From contig CAVAVT010000001.1 in assembly GCA_963592185.1 (NCBI GenBank), forward strand, positions 13,408 through 77,407: a stretch of 64,000 bases of DNA. Reading direction: 5' to 3'. The first letter of the stretch is position 1; every line of letters begins with the position of its first letter. Shown piece after piece: positions 35,465-43,950 of this stretch. The DNA comes from CAVAVT01 sp963592185. Its GTDB lineage: Bacteria; Bacillota; Negativicutes; Selenomonadales; Selenomonadaceae. Made by a program: the position numbers and the translations under genes. The notes beneath the pieces are model-generated. The model did not search any database, was not told the origin of the DNA, and was given only the letters and a program-made list of their open reading frames with translations.

Positions 35465-36006
35465 GTAAACAGGTAAAAGCTATAATCGCCATATCAATCA
35501 TTATTCTTGTTTGTCTGATTGTCTGGGCTGTCCGCTCTGTCCCACAGCCGCCGGATACTGACTCTGTCCAGGTGAATACTGTGATGAAGTATGACGGCAA
35601 TACTATCCGTGAGGAAAAGAACGGCAAGGTTATCTGGGAGCTTACAGCAGATGATATATCCGTGGATAAGGATACCCAGAATGCTGAAATGACCAATATC
35701 AAGGCCAAGTATTACAGCGAAGACGGTCAGGAAGTAGGTATTACAGCGCCTCATGGCCGCTATGAAAATGGCAGCCGCAATATTAAGCTTGATGGCGGTG
35801 TAAAGGGAGAAACAAATGACGGGGCAAAGCTAACTAGCAAGGAGCTTATCTGGAATGCCAAGGCATCAAAATTGATTGCCAAGGGGGATGCAAAGATTGA
35901 GCGTGAAAGCGAGCATATGAAGGCCCGGGGCAATACAATCGAAAGCTCCAACTCCTTCCAGCGCTTTAAAGTAAAAGGCAAGGCCCATATCGAAAAGGGG
36001 AACTGA
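35461..36006 (+). CDS. lptC: LPS export protein LptC
   Basis: This 181-residue protein has an N-terminal transmembrane helix (AIIAISIIILVCLIVWAV) and a periplasmic beta-jellyroll (LptC/YrbK family): KNGKVIWELTADDI, NIKAKYYSEDGQEVGITAPH and SKELIWNAKASKLIAKGD. LptC receives LPS from the LptB2FG transporter and passes it to LptA. It is coupled by overlap to the upstream acyltransferase and followed after 1 base by lptA. Sequence conservation in the family is low, so the call rests on layout, length and context. Confidence 0.9.
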   Translation: MSKQVKAIIAISIIILVCLIVWAVRSVPQPPDTDSVQVNTVMKYDGNTIREEKNGKVIWELTADDISVDKDTQNAEMTNIKAKYYSEDGQEVGITAPHGRYENGSRNIKLDGGVKGETNDGAKLTSKELIWNAKASKLIAKGDAKIERESEHMKARGNTIESSNSFQRFKVKGKAHIEKGN

Positions 36007-36007
36007 C

Positions 36008-36700
36008 ATGAGTAAAATTTTCAAAATAAAAACTATGCTGCTTGCCATGACTGTAGCAATGGTGATGGCTGGCAATACTCTGTACGCAGCAGGAGAGCCT
36101 ACTTCCCTGGACGGGGATGAGGTTGAATATGATATGAAAACCGGTGTTATCAAGGCAAAAGGTCATGTGCTCATGAAGCAGGGAGATCTTAAGGTGACTG
36201 GCAACAAGGCTGAGTATAACACCAAGACAAAGTTCGGCAAAGCCAATGGAAATGTTATTGCTGTGCAGAGGGATACCCGTGTAATTGCGGATAAGGCAAC
36301 CCTTAATAAAAAGAATGTTCTTGTGGCTGAGGGAAATGTCCATGGTTCCCAGGCTGACAAGAACTTTGCCGGACCCCGTGCAGACTACTTCTCTGATAAA
36401 GAGTATGTAATTATGCCGAAGGGCGGAAGCATTTCTGATGCGGATGGAACAGTAACAGCTGACAAGATTGAGGGCTGGCTCAAAAGGGATTATTTCAAGG
36501 GCACAGGCAATGCACATCTCGTAAGCCCTGCAAACAACCTTGAAGCTGGTGGAAATACCATCGACTATTATGGCAAAAAGGAAGGCAAGGCTGTGCTTAC
36601 AGGGAATGCCTGGGCTGTACAGGACAACAACAAGCTGAACAGCAAACGCCTGGTGGTATATCTGGAAGAAAACGGCAAGGCTGAGGCAAAGGCTCAGTAA
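36008..36700 (+). CDS. lptA: LptA/OstA-family LPS transport protein
   Basis: This 230-residue exported protein has a signal peptide (MTVAMVMAGNTLYA) and repeated OstA beta-jellyroll strands (LDGDEVEYDMKTGVIKAKGH; LKVTGNKAEYNTKTKFGKAN). LptA forms the periplasmic bridge for LPS between LptC and LptD. At 230 residues it is slightly longer than E. coli LptA (185). lptD is not in this window. The start follows AAAAGGGG by about 8 bases. Confidence 0.92.
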   Translation: MSKIFKIKTMLLAMTVAMVMAGNTLYAAGEPTSLDGDEVEYDMKTGVIKAKGHVLMKQGDLKVTGNKAEYNTKTKFGKANGNVIAVQRDTRVIADKATLNKKNVLVAEGNVHGSQADKNFAGPRADYFSDKEYVIMPKGGSISDADGTVTADKIEGWLKRDYFKGTGNAHLVSPANNLEAGGNTIDYYGKKEGKAVLTGNAWAVQDNNKLNSKRLVVYLEENGKAEAKAQ

Positions 36701-36742
36701 TCTAAGGAGACCTTGTCAGTACTTGGACTGGAGGATGCGCAT

Positions 36743-37462
36743 TTGTATATTGAGGCTAAGGAACTTGTAAAGACATATAAAAACCGCAATGTGGTAAATG
36801 GAGTTTCATTACGTGTAGATAAGGGCGAGATAGTGGGACTGCTGGGACCTAATGGTGCCGGAAAAACCACAACATTCTACATGATAGTGGGATTGGAGCA
36901 GCCGTCACATGGACAGGTATATCTCGATGATGTGAAAATCGGCAAAATGTCCATGCACCAGCGTGCTGAAATGGGAATCAGCTACCTTGCACAGGAGGCT
37001 TCCATCTTTAGATCCCTCACTGTGGATGAAAATATAATGGCAATTCTCGAGACATTGCCAATCTCCAAGGAAGAGCAGAAAAATAAACTTCAGTCATTGC
37101 TGGAAGAATTCCATATAACTCATGTTCGTGAGCGTAAAGGTACTGAGCTTTCCGGTGGTGAGCGACGCCGTGTGGAGATAGCCAGATGTTTGGCGCTGGA
37201 ACCACAGTTTATTTTGCTTGATGAGCCATTTGCAGGAGTTGACCCAATAGCTGTTGCGGATATTCAGCAGATTATCCAGCATTTGAAAAACAGAGGTATT
37301 GGAATACTGATTACAGACCACAATGTACGTGAGACTCTGCGCATAGTTGACAGGGCATATATTCTGAACAATGGTGAAATCCTTATTGAAGGTGACAGTG
37401 AAACTATTGCTGCCAACGAGCTGGCTAAGAAATTCTACCTTGGCGATAACTTTACTTTGTAA
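36743..37462 (+). CDS. lptB: LPS export ABC transporter ATPase LptB
   Basis: LptB is the ATPase of the LPS extractor LptB2FG. The protein has Walker A GPNGAGKTT in IVGLLGPNGAGKTTTFYM, Q-loop YLAQEASIFRSLTV, signature LSGGERRRVEIARCLA and Walker B FILLDEPFAGVDP, all very close to LptB. TTG at 36743 is preferred (239 residues, YIEAKELVKTYK N-terminus) because GGAGG lies 8 bases before it and the length equals E. coli LptB. The in-frame TTG at 36713 is only 3 bases from its AAGGAG site and would add 10 residues. Confidence 0.94.
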   Translation: MYIEAKELVKTYKNRNVVNGVSLRVDKGEIVGLLGPNGAGKTTTFYMIVGLEQPSHGQVYLDDVKIGKMSMHQRAEMGISYLAQEASIFRSLTVDENIMAILETLPISKEEQKNKLQSLLEEFHITHVRERKGTELSGGERRRVEIARCLALEPQFILLDEPFAGVDPIAVADIQQIIQHLKNRGIGILITDHNVRETLRIVDRAYILNNGEILIEGDSETIAANELAKKFYLGDNFTL

Positions 37463-37479
37463 ATAGGAGAGACATCAAG

Positions 37480-38571
37480 ATGCATATACGTATTTTAGAC
37501 AAATACATATTCAGAGAGGTCTTGAAGACGCTCCTATTTGGAATATGTGCTTTTTCTGCTGTTTTTATAGGTTCCGGAACCCTGTTCCGTATCGCACAGT
37601 ATATAACTGACTACGGTGCTTCAGTTCAGTCAGTGCTGAAGATTTTCGTTTTCAGCCTGCCGGGTGTAATCATCTACACCTTCCCAATGTCAATGCTTCT
37701 TGCAAGTCTGCTGACCTTTGGCAGACTTTCAAGTTCCAGCGAAATTACAGCCATGAAGTCCTGCGGCATCAGCTTCCGCCGCATTGCCACTCCGGCAATT
37801 ATACTGGGATTTCTTGTGAGCATTTTTGCCATGGCGTTTAATGAGTATGTGGTTCCTTGGGCAAATGAGGCATATGCAAATGTTCTCTACTATGAGATTC
37901 AGGGAAATACCCAGCCAAAATCTCAGGATCATATTATCCTAAAGCAGTTTGACAATAATGTAATTGAGAGACTGGTATATGCCCGTCGTTATGATGCAGA
38001 AACAAATACCATGCAGGGTGTAACCATGCAGGAATTTGACAAGGGTAATGTAAGCCATGTAGAAAATGCTGATTACGCTGAGTGGAAGAGCGATGAATGG
38101 GTTATGCACAACGGTGTCATTTATGATGTGTCCGATGGTGAAAGCAGCCATATAATGCACTTCAATACTCAGGTTCTTCCGATAAACTACAGCCCTACCC
38201 AGATTTTAAGGGAACAGAAGAAGCCGGAGGAAATGACCATAAGAGATTTGCGCCAGCAGATTGAAATCATGAAAAACCAGTATGTGGATACCAAGAAGCT
38301 GGAGACTGAGCTTTATCAGAGATTCACAATACCTATGGCGAGCTTTATATTTACCCTGGTGGGCGTGCCCCTTGGTCTCAGACCGAACCGCAGCAGCTCC
38401 TCTACGGGTTTTGCACTCAGTTTGATAATAATTTTTGTATATTACAGTCTTATGACACTGGCAGGAGCGATTGCCCAGGGAGGTACTGTAAATCCGGCTT
38501 ATGCTGTATGGCTGCCTAATGCCATAGGCTTGGTGCTGGGCGTGTATCTCATGTACCGTGCGTCAAGATAA
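37480..38571 (+). CDS. LptF/LptG-family LPS export permease
   Basis: The 363-residue YjgP/YjgQ-family protein has three N-terminal helices (TLLFGICAFSAVFIGSGTLF; SLPGVIIYTFPMSMLLASLL), a periplasmic beta-jellyroll domain and three C-terminal helices (IFTLVGVPLGLRPNRSSSST and following). LptF and LptG form the heterodimeric permease in E. coli. Only one such gene is present here, so either it acts as a homodimer or a partner lies elsewhere. It cannot be assigned as F or G by inspection. TAGGAGAG precedes the ATG. Confidence 0.92.
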   Translation: MHIRILDKYIFREVLKTLLFGICAFSAVFIGSGTLFRIAQYITDYGASVQSVLKIFVFSLPGVIIYTFPMSMLLASLLTFGRLSSSSEITAMKSCGISFRRIATPAIILGFLVSIFAMAFNEYVVPWANEAYANVLYYEIQGNTQPKSQDHIILKQFDNNVIERLVYARRYDAETNTMQGVTMQEFDKGNVSHVENADYAEWKSDEWVMHNGVIYDVSDGESSHIMHFNTQVLPINYSPTQILREQKKPEEMTIRDLRQQIEIMKNQYVDTKKLETELYQRFTIPMASFIFTLVGVPLGLRPNRSSSSTGFALSLIIIFVYYSLMTLAGAIAQGGTVNPAYAVWLPNAIGLVLGVYLMYRASR

Positions 38572-38610
38572 GGAAATAGAGTATTTTTTGGAAGGGAGAT
38601 GTAAAAGCAC

Positions 38611-39813
38611 ATGGATGGAGTTTTGCTCATAATTGTTCTGGTTATAACCGGTGGCTGCATAGCTTTTATCGGCGACAGACTGGGCTCCAAAATCGGAAAA
38701 AAACGACTCTCCTTATTTGGTCTTCGTCCACGGCACACCTCCATTCTGGTTACCATACTGACCGGCGTAACTATTACAACGCTTACCTTTGGCGTGCTGT
38801 CCGTTGCATCTGAAAATGTGCGGACAGCCCTTTTTGGCATGAAAAAACTCAATCAGAAGATAACGGATACCCAGAATCAGCTCAATGATGCCAACAGGGA
38901 TCTTGAGTCCGCAAAACAGCAGCAGGCTGACACCGAGGCTCAGCTTGTGGATTTGAGAAATCGTGCAAAGGATTTGTTGGAGGGAAATAAGCAGTTGGAA
39001 AATGCCAATAGGGAGCTGCTGAACAGCAATAACTCCCTTATGGCTGACAACCAGAGACTGGATGCCATGAATTTCGAGCTGGAGGGAAGCAACAACCAGC
39101 TTAAAAGTGACAACAGCAAGCTAACAGGTGATAATGCGGCTCTTCAGACGGATAAAAAGATGCTGACTGAGCAGTCTGAAAGGCTGCGGCAGGGCATTCA
39201 GCTTATGCGTGAAGGGGATATAGTATTTAAAGCTGGGGAAGTACTGGCTGTAGGTGTAATTAAGGGCGGCACAGATCCCAAGACCATTAAGGAACAGTTT
39301 GACGGCCTCATGCAGGCGGCCAACCGCTCTGTTGAAGGACGGCTTGGGGATACTGTAAAGGATAAAAATATCTGGATTTATCAGCCAGAGTATGACAAGG
39401 CTGCAGATTTCATATCCAAGAGTGCACATGACTATGTTGTGCGCATAGTTGTGGCAGGAAATCTTGTCCGGGGAGAAGCTGTTACTACATCATTGCAGCT
39501 TTATCAGAACAGTACAATTTACAAGGATAATGAATTTATTCTTGCACGGCCCTTTAAGCTCCATGGCTCCGAGGAGGAGGCAGAGCAGGCAATGATGGCA
39601 TTCCTGCAGGATATCAATGAGGCAGCAACCTCCAAGGGAATTTTGCCGGATCCAATCAGAGGCTCTGTAGGCATAATTGAGGGAAATCAGATTTACGATA
39701 TTATAAATCAGCTGCGGCCCATTACAGGAACCGCTCTCCTGACAGCCTATGCAAAGGGAGATACGGATGCTTTGGGACCATTGAGAATTTACATAAGGGT
39801 TGATACCCAATGA
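38611..39813 (+). CDS. DUF3084 membrane-anchored coiled-coil protein
   Basis: The 400-residue protein matches the DUF3084 family. It has two N-terminal transmembrane helices flanking a basic loop (GVLLIIVLVITGGCIAFIGD; RPRHTSILVTILTGVTITTL), a long coiled coil at about residues 85-195 with repeated N/D/L/E heptads (LENANRELLNSNNSLMADNQ), and a C-terminal domain ending GPLRIYIRVDTQ. The function of the family is unknown. The ATGA overlap with the next gene implies cotranslation. Its place after the lpt genes suggests an envelope or division-related role, which is inference. Confidence 0.85.
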   Translation: MDGVLLIIVLVITGGCIAFIGDRLGSKIGKKRLSLFGLRPRHTSILVTILTGVTITTLTFGVLSVASENVRTALFGMKKLNQKITDTQNQLNDANRDLESAKQQQADTEAQLVDLRNRAKDLLEGNKQLENANRELLNSNNSLMADNQRLDAMNFELEGSNNQLKSDNSKLTGDNAALQTDKKMLTEQSERLRQGIQLMREGDIVFKAGEVLAVGVIKGGTDPKTIKEQFDGLMQAANRSVEGRLGDTVKDKNIWIYQPEYDKAADFISKSAHDYVVRIVVAGNLVRGEAVTTSLQLYQNSTIYKDNEFILARPFKLHGSEEEAEQAMMAFLQDINEAATSKGILPDPIRGSVGIIEGNQIYDIINQLRPITGTALLTAYAKGDTDALGPLRIYIRVDTQ

Positions 39814-40232
39814 TAAAATTAAATGAGGAATACACCGTAGCCGCTGTGGATCCTGGTCGGGATAAATGTGGCTTTGCGGTGATGGATTCATCGGAAAAGA
39901 TTTTGTACCAGAAGGTAATAGACACAGCTTCACTGGAAAAAGCTGTGGAAGAAGCCAAAAAGAAGTATGGCTTCAAGGTGCTGATTCTGGGAAATGGTAC
40001 AACCAGCAGGAAGGCAGAGGAAAGGCTGAAAAATGCGTTTTCTGAGCTTTCCGTCATGGTTGTGGACGAATATAGAACTACGGAAATGGCAAAGAAGGAA
40101 TACTGGAAGGCAAATCCACCTAGGGGACTGAAAAGGCTGATTCCTTTGGGCATGCAGGTCCCTCCTGTGCCAGTGGATGACTTTGTGGCTGTGATTTTGG
40201 CCCGTAGATTTGTAAACGGGAAAAACAGCTGA
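39810..40232 (+). CDS. RuvX/YqgF-like RNase H-fold protein
   Basis: The 140-residue protein has the resolvase-type RNase H fold: strand and acidic residue in TVAAVDPGRDKCGFAVMD, then LILGNGTTSRKAEERLKNAF, VDEYRTTEMAKKEYWKANPP and a final VDDFVAVILARRF with another acidic pair. This resembles the YqgF/RuvX family that processes the 5' end of pre-16S rRNA and related Holliday-junction nucleases. It is probably a paralog and not RuvX itself, because the RuvX hallmark motifs are only partly kept. It starts within the stop of the DUF3084 gene. Confidence 0.75.
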   Translation: MIKLNEEYTVAAVDPGRDKCGFAVMDSSEKILYQKVIDTASLEKAVEEAKKKYGFKVLILGNGTTSRKAEERLKNAFSELSVMVVDEYRTTEMAKKEYWKANPPRGLKRLIPLGMQVPPVPVDDFVAVILARRFVNGKNS

Positions 40233-40276
40233 GCTGTGTATTTTAGGATTGGGCTTCGTACAGGGAGGAATATATT

Positions 40277-40738
40277 ATGGCAGATCCTCAGTCAAGACCG
40301 GATTGGACCGAATATTTTTTGGACATTGCCAAGGCGGTTGGACGTCGTTCTACATGCCTTAGGAGAAAATACGGCGCTATAATAGTTAAGGATAAGATTA
40401 TCATTAGTACAGGTTATAACGGCGCTCCGAGAGGAGAGGCTAACTGTATTGATACCGGATGCTGCGAGCGTGAGCGGCTGAATGTCCCCAAGGGGCAGAA
40501 CTACGAGCTTTGCGTGGCTGTCCATGCGGAGCAGAATGCAATCATAAACGCAGATCCGGCAAAAATGGAAGGGGCAACAATATATGTTGTTGGCTTCAAT
40601 GCGGATGGTACGCTTGCCTCTGGAAAGCCCTGCCTCCTTTGCAGGAGGATGCTCAGAAATGCAATGCTGAAGGAAGCTGTATATCTGGAAACCGATGGAA
40701 GCATAGTAAGGGTGAATCCACGGGATATTCACGATTAA
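40277..40738 (+). CDS. dCMP deaminase family protein (ComEB-like)
   Basis: This 153-residue zinc deaminase has the active-site HAEQNAI motif (His ligand and catalytic Glu) and the second zinc motif PCLLC in SGKPCLLCRRMLRNA. The N-terminal KAVGRRSTCLRRKYGAIIVK and STGYNGAPRGEANC segments fit the deoxycytidylate deaminase/ComEB group. The reaction is dCMP to dUMP for dTTP synthesis. An AGGGAGG site lies before the ATG. Substrate assignment is from family resemblance only. Confidence 0.9.
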   Translation: MADPQSRPDWTEYFLDIAKAVGRRSTCLRRKYGAIIVKDKIIISTGYNGAPRGEANCIDTGCCERERLNVPKGQNYELCVAVHAEQNAIINADPAKMEGATIYVVGFNADGTLASGKPCLLCRRMLRNAMLKEAVYLETDGSIVRVNPRDIHD

Positions 40739-40779
40739 TTTATCCATTTTGTGCAAGTTCATGCGGCGTTCTCTATTCA

Positions 40780-40808
40780 TTGACATTGACCTGCCTGTGA
40801 TGTAGAAT
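40780..40808 (+). promoter_or_regulatory. Consensus sigma-70-type promoter before the WecA/TagO gene
   Basis: TTGACA (40780-40785) and TAGAAT (40803-40808) with a 17-base spacer. The expected start at about 40815 coincides with the first of two GTTATAAC palindromes. Confidence 0.75.
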
Positions 40809-40814
40809 AGGCTT

Positions 40815-40852
40815 GTTATAACGCCATTGTTCTAGTTTTTTCTAGTTATAAC
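40815..40852 (+). repeat. Paired GTTATAAC palindromes in the WecA/TagO leader
   Basis: GTTATAAC, itself a perfect palindrome, occurs at 40815-40822 and 40845-40852. Between them is CTAG-TTTTTT-CTAG. The two copies can also pair with each other as an RNA hairpin with an 8-base stem. They lie just after the predicted transcription start. Confidence 0.5.
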
Positions 40853-40917
40853 GGAGTTTTGTGCACTGGTTAGGTGCTTGCTGCAGATATGTTCTGTAGA
40901 AAAGGAGTGCGACAGAG

Positions 40918-41967
40918 ATGTCAAATTTTTTCTGGGCGTTCATCATTGCTTTTGCTGTGGCGCTTATTGCTACACCGGGTGTGATACTGCTGGCGAAAAA
41001 AACAGGTGCCATTGACGCCCCGGATGCAAGAAAGGTACATAAAAAGCCTATTCCCAGAATAGGCGGAATAGCTATATTTATAGCTTTTATGGTGGCTATT
41101 CTTACCGGTATGGAATTTCACGTTCTGACGGATGAGGTTCGTACAGAGCTTACCGGACTGCTTCTTGGCGGTACAGTGATTTTTGTAGTGGGACTCATAG
41201 ATGACTATGTGAACCTGCCAGCAAAGGTAAAGCTTTTAGGACAGATTGCGGCAGCCTGTGTTGTTGTTGCCTTTGATGTAAGAATCGATTTTATCACAGA
41301 TCCCTTTGGGGATTATTTGTTCCTTGAGTATTTTGCTGTTCCCGTTACAATTTTCTGGATTGTGGGACTTACCAATACAGTAAATCTCATTGACGGACTG
41401 GACGGGCTTGCAGCAGGAGTTTCTGGAATAGCTGCAATCACTATATGTCTTGTGGCTGTTCAGCAGGATTTTCTGCTGGTGGCTGTTCTTACAGCGGCAC
41501 TGGCCGGTGCAGCAGCTGGATTTCTGTACTACAACTTCAATCCGGCGAAAATCTTTATGGGAGACAGTGGAAGTCAGTTTCTAGGCTTTATGCTGGCTGG
41601 TATTTCTGTTATAGGTGCGGTAAAGAGCACAGCAACAATAGCTCTTATAATACCGATTCTTGCATTGGGACTTCCAATAATGGATACATCTTTTGCAATT
41701 ATCCGCCGCTATAGGGGCGGTGTGCCAATCTTCAAGCCGGACAAGGGACATCTGCATCACCGTCTGCTGGACATGGGATTTACCCAGAAGCAGGCTGTGC
41801 TCCTGATGTACGTGATTTCCGCTCTCCTGGGTCTCAGCGCTGTGGTGCTTAACGGAGTGTCCAACGGTATTGCGGTTTTCATCGTGGTATGCGTTCTGGC
41901 AGTTGTGTTCCTTGGGGCAAAGAAGCTTGGAATTTTCACAATGAAGAAAACGACTCAGACTCGCTGA
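40918..41967 (+). CDS. WecA/TagO-type undecaprenyl-phosphate sugar-1-phosphate transferase
   Basis: This 349-residue polytopic membrane enzyme of glycosyltransferase family 4 (MraY/WecA/TagO) transfers a GlcNAc-1-phosphate-type sugar to undecaprenyl phosphate, starting O-antigen or other wall-glycan synthesis. Visible motifs are DAPDARKVHKKPIPRIGG, GLIDDYVNL, the nucleophile region NLIDGLDGLAAG, FMGDSGSQFLGF and the HIHH-like GHLHHRLLDMGF that marks WecA/TagO rather than MraY. wecB follows, so the two act in the same polysaccharide pathway. AAAAGGAG precedes the ATG. Confidence 0.92.
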   Translation: MSNFFWAFIIAFAVALIATPGVILLAKKTGAIDAPDARKVHKKPIPRIGGIAIFIAFMVAILTGMEFHVLTDEVRTELTGLLLGGTVIFVVGLIDDYVNLPAKVKLLGQIAAACVVVAFDVRIDFITDPFGDYLFLEYFAVPVTIFWIVGLTNTVNLIDGLDGLAAGVSGIAAITICLVAVQQDFLLVAVLTAALAGAAAGFLYYNFNPAKIFMGDSGSQFLGFMLAGISVIGAVKSTATIALIIPILALGLPIMDTSFAIIRRYRGGVPIFKPDKGHLHHRLLDMGFTQKQAVLLMYVISALLGLSAVVLNGVSNGIAVFIVVCVLAVVFLGAKKLGIFTMKKTTQTR

Positions 41968-42048
41968 TAAAATACACAGGATAGACATTTAGGTATATCT
42001 TTTTTTCCGGGCAGGTAGCGGAAAAGCAGCTGTGGAAGGGGAAGAATT

Positions 42049-43206
42049 ATGGATAAAAAAATCAAGGTCATGACAGTATTTGGGACACGTCCTGAGGCAA
42101 TCAAGATGGCACCCGTTGTTTTGGAGCTTGCGAAGTATCCGGACAAGATTACTCCTGTGGTTGCTGTTACGGCGCAGCATAGAGATATGCTGGACCAGGT
42201 TTTAAACCTGTTTGATATTAAGCCGGACCACGATTTGGATATTATGGCGGCAGGACAGACTTTGTTTGATATTACCACCAAGGCAATGATGGGGCTGGAT
42301 AAGGTACTGACAGAGGAAAAGCCAGATATCGTGCTGGTTCATGGTGACACTACCACCACATTTGCCGGTGCATTGGCTGCATATTATCATCAGATTCCAG
42401 TGGGGCATGTGGAGGCAGGTCTCCGAACCCACAACAAGTATTCCCCCTTCCCGGAGGAAATGAACCGCAAGCTGACAGGATCCATTGCAGACATGCATTT
42501 TGCGCCTACAGATACAGCTGAGGCAAATCTTCTTCGTGAAGCTACGGAGGTTGAAAATATTTTCGTTACAGGTAATACTGTTATTGATGCACTGCATCAT
42601 ACTGTACGTGATGATTATGAGTTCACTGACGAGCTTTTAAAGGATATTGACATGGACGGAAAGCGCATTATCCTTGTTACAACTCACCGCCGTGAGAACC
42701 TTGGGGAGCCTATGCGCCACGTTTACAAGGCGCTCCGCAGACTCACTGAGGATTTGGACAATGTGGAAATCGTGTTCCCTGTTCATAAGAATCCAAAGGT
42801 TCGTGAAGTTGTTGCAGAGGAGCTTGGCGGACTGGAAAAGGTACATCTCATTGATCCTCTGGACTATGAGCCTTTTGCAAATCTCATGAACAAGGCAAGC
42901 CTGATTCTCACTGATTCCGGCGGAGTTCAGGAGGAGGCCCCTGCACTTGGAAAGCCTGTGCTTGTACTTCGTGATACCACAGAACGTCCTGAAGCTGTGT
43001 CCGCAGGAACTGTTAAGCTCATAGGCACTGACTGTCAGCGTGTCTATGATGAAGCAAAACTTCTTCTCACAAACAGCGATGAATATACCCGTATGGCTGA
43101 ATCATGCAATCCCTATGGCGACGGACAGGCTGCCCGTAGAATTGTTGAGGCTATTCTTTATAAATTTAACATGGCTGAATCACGTCCGGATGTATTCCAG
43201 CCGTGA
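42049..43206 (+). CDS. wecB: UDP-N-acetylglucosamine 2-epimerase (non-hydrolysing)
   Basis: This cytosolic enzyme interconverts UDP-GlcNAc and UDP-ManNAc for polysaccharide synthesis. The 385-residue GT-B fold protein has GTRPEAIKMAPVV, VHGDTTTTFAGALAAYY, VGHVEAGLRTHN, SPFPEEMNRKLT, TTHRRENLGEP and LTDSGGVQEEAPALGKPVLVLR, all conserved in WecB/MnaA. It follows the WecA/TagO gene after 81 bases. A GGAAGGGGAAG site lies upstream of the ATG. Confidence 0.95.
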   Translation: MDKKIKVMTVFGTRPEAIKMAPVVLELAKYPDKITPVVAVTAQHRDMLDQVLNLFDIKPDHDLDIMAAGQTLFDITTKAMMGLDKVLTEEKPDIVLVHGDTTTTFAGALAAYYHQIPVGHVEAGLRTHNKYSPFPEEMNRKLTGSIADMHFAPTDTAEANLLREATEVENIFVTGNTVIDALHHTVRDDYEFTDELLKDIDMDGKRIILVTTHRRENLGEPMRHVYKALRRLTEDLDNVEIVFPVHKNPKVREVVAEELGGLEKVHLIDPLDYEPFANLMNKASLILTDSGGVQEEAPALGKPVLVLRDTTERPEAVSAGTVKLIGTDCQRVYDEAKLLLTNSDEYTRMAESCNPYGDGQAARRIVEAILYKFNMAESRPDVFQP

Positions 43207-43221
43207 TAGACATTTAAAGCT

Positions 43222-43258
43222 ATACAGCTGCTGGGGCGTGCCGGCGGCTGTATTTTTT
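43222..43258 (+). terminator. Terminator after wecB
   Basis: ATACAGC (43222-43228) pairs with GCTGTAT (43247-43253) with further GC pairs inside, followed by six T. It separates the polysaccharide genes from the ATP synthase operon. Confidence 0.85.
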
Positions 43259-43277
43259 ACAAGCCTGCTTATTAGAA

Positions 43278-43718
43278 ATGGTGGTGATGGGCTTGGAGGA
43301 TAATAATCCCATTACAGGACTGAAAAATGTATCCAATATGGAGCTGGATGATGATGTGGGAAGGCTGGAGCTTTCCGAACATCCCCGTGAGATGGTATCT
43401 GGAAAACAGGAGGATGAATCCCTGTCCAGGCTTAAAAAGAAAATATCCAGCCACAGGGCTGAAGGAATTACAGAGGCTGGACTTGGTACAGCAAATAAGC
43501 ATGGAAAGTCCAGCGGACTTCAGCAGGCTGTACATGCATTTTCCTTTCTTGGAGGAATAGGAATTTATTTCTGCATTGTACTTGGAATATGTATGTTTGT
43601 TGGAAATCTTGCTGACGAGCATCTTGGCCTTAATAATAAGGGCAAGCTTCTGGGGATTATTATTGGTTTTCCGATAGCCATTTATTCAGTTATAAAACAA
43701 GTAAAGAATGCTAAGTAG
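43278..43718 (+). CDS. AtpZ/AtpI-family small membrane protein
   Basis: The 146-residue protein has a charged N-terminal part of about 85 residues and then two transmembrane helices (FSFLGGIGIYFCIVLGICMF; LLGIIIGFPIAIYSVI) joined by a loop with NLADEHLG. This hairpin matches the AtpZ/AtpI family found ahead of F-type ATP synthase operons, where it is linked to assembly or Mg2+ transport. The start is unclear: ATG 43278, ATG 43287 and TTG 43293 are all in frame and the GGTGGTG stretch best serves the TTG. The N-terminal extension is longer than usual. Confidence 0.78.
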   Translation: MVVMGLEDNNPITGLKNVSNMELDDDVGRLELSEHPREMVSGKQEDESLSRLKKKISSHRAEGITEAGLGTANKHGKSSGLQQAVHAFSFLGGIGIYFCIVLGICMFVGNLADEHLGLNNKGKLLGIIIGFPIAIYSVIKQVKNAK

Positions 43719-43950
43719 AATTTATCCTACAATAAACAACAGTTATTTATCCTATATGGTGTAAGAATCTGTTTCTAAATGCGTATATAGCCAATGAAAT
43801 GGGTAATTTTTGAAGGATAAAATGGTAAATTGTCGAAATGATACAAGTGTAGTTGTTAATTTCCGGTGAGGATTTTACACAGCTATTTGTATATCCAAAC
43901 AAAGGCAGTGAAGGGAATTTTCTCCTTGTAATTTCTGCCGGAGGAGGAGT

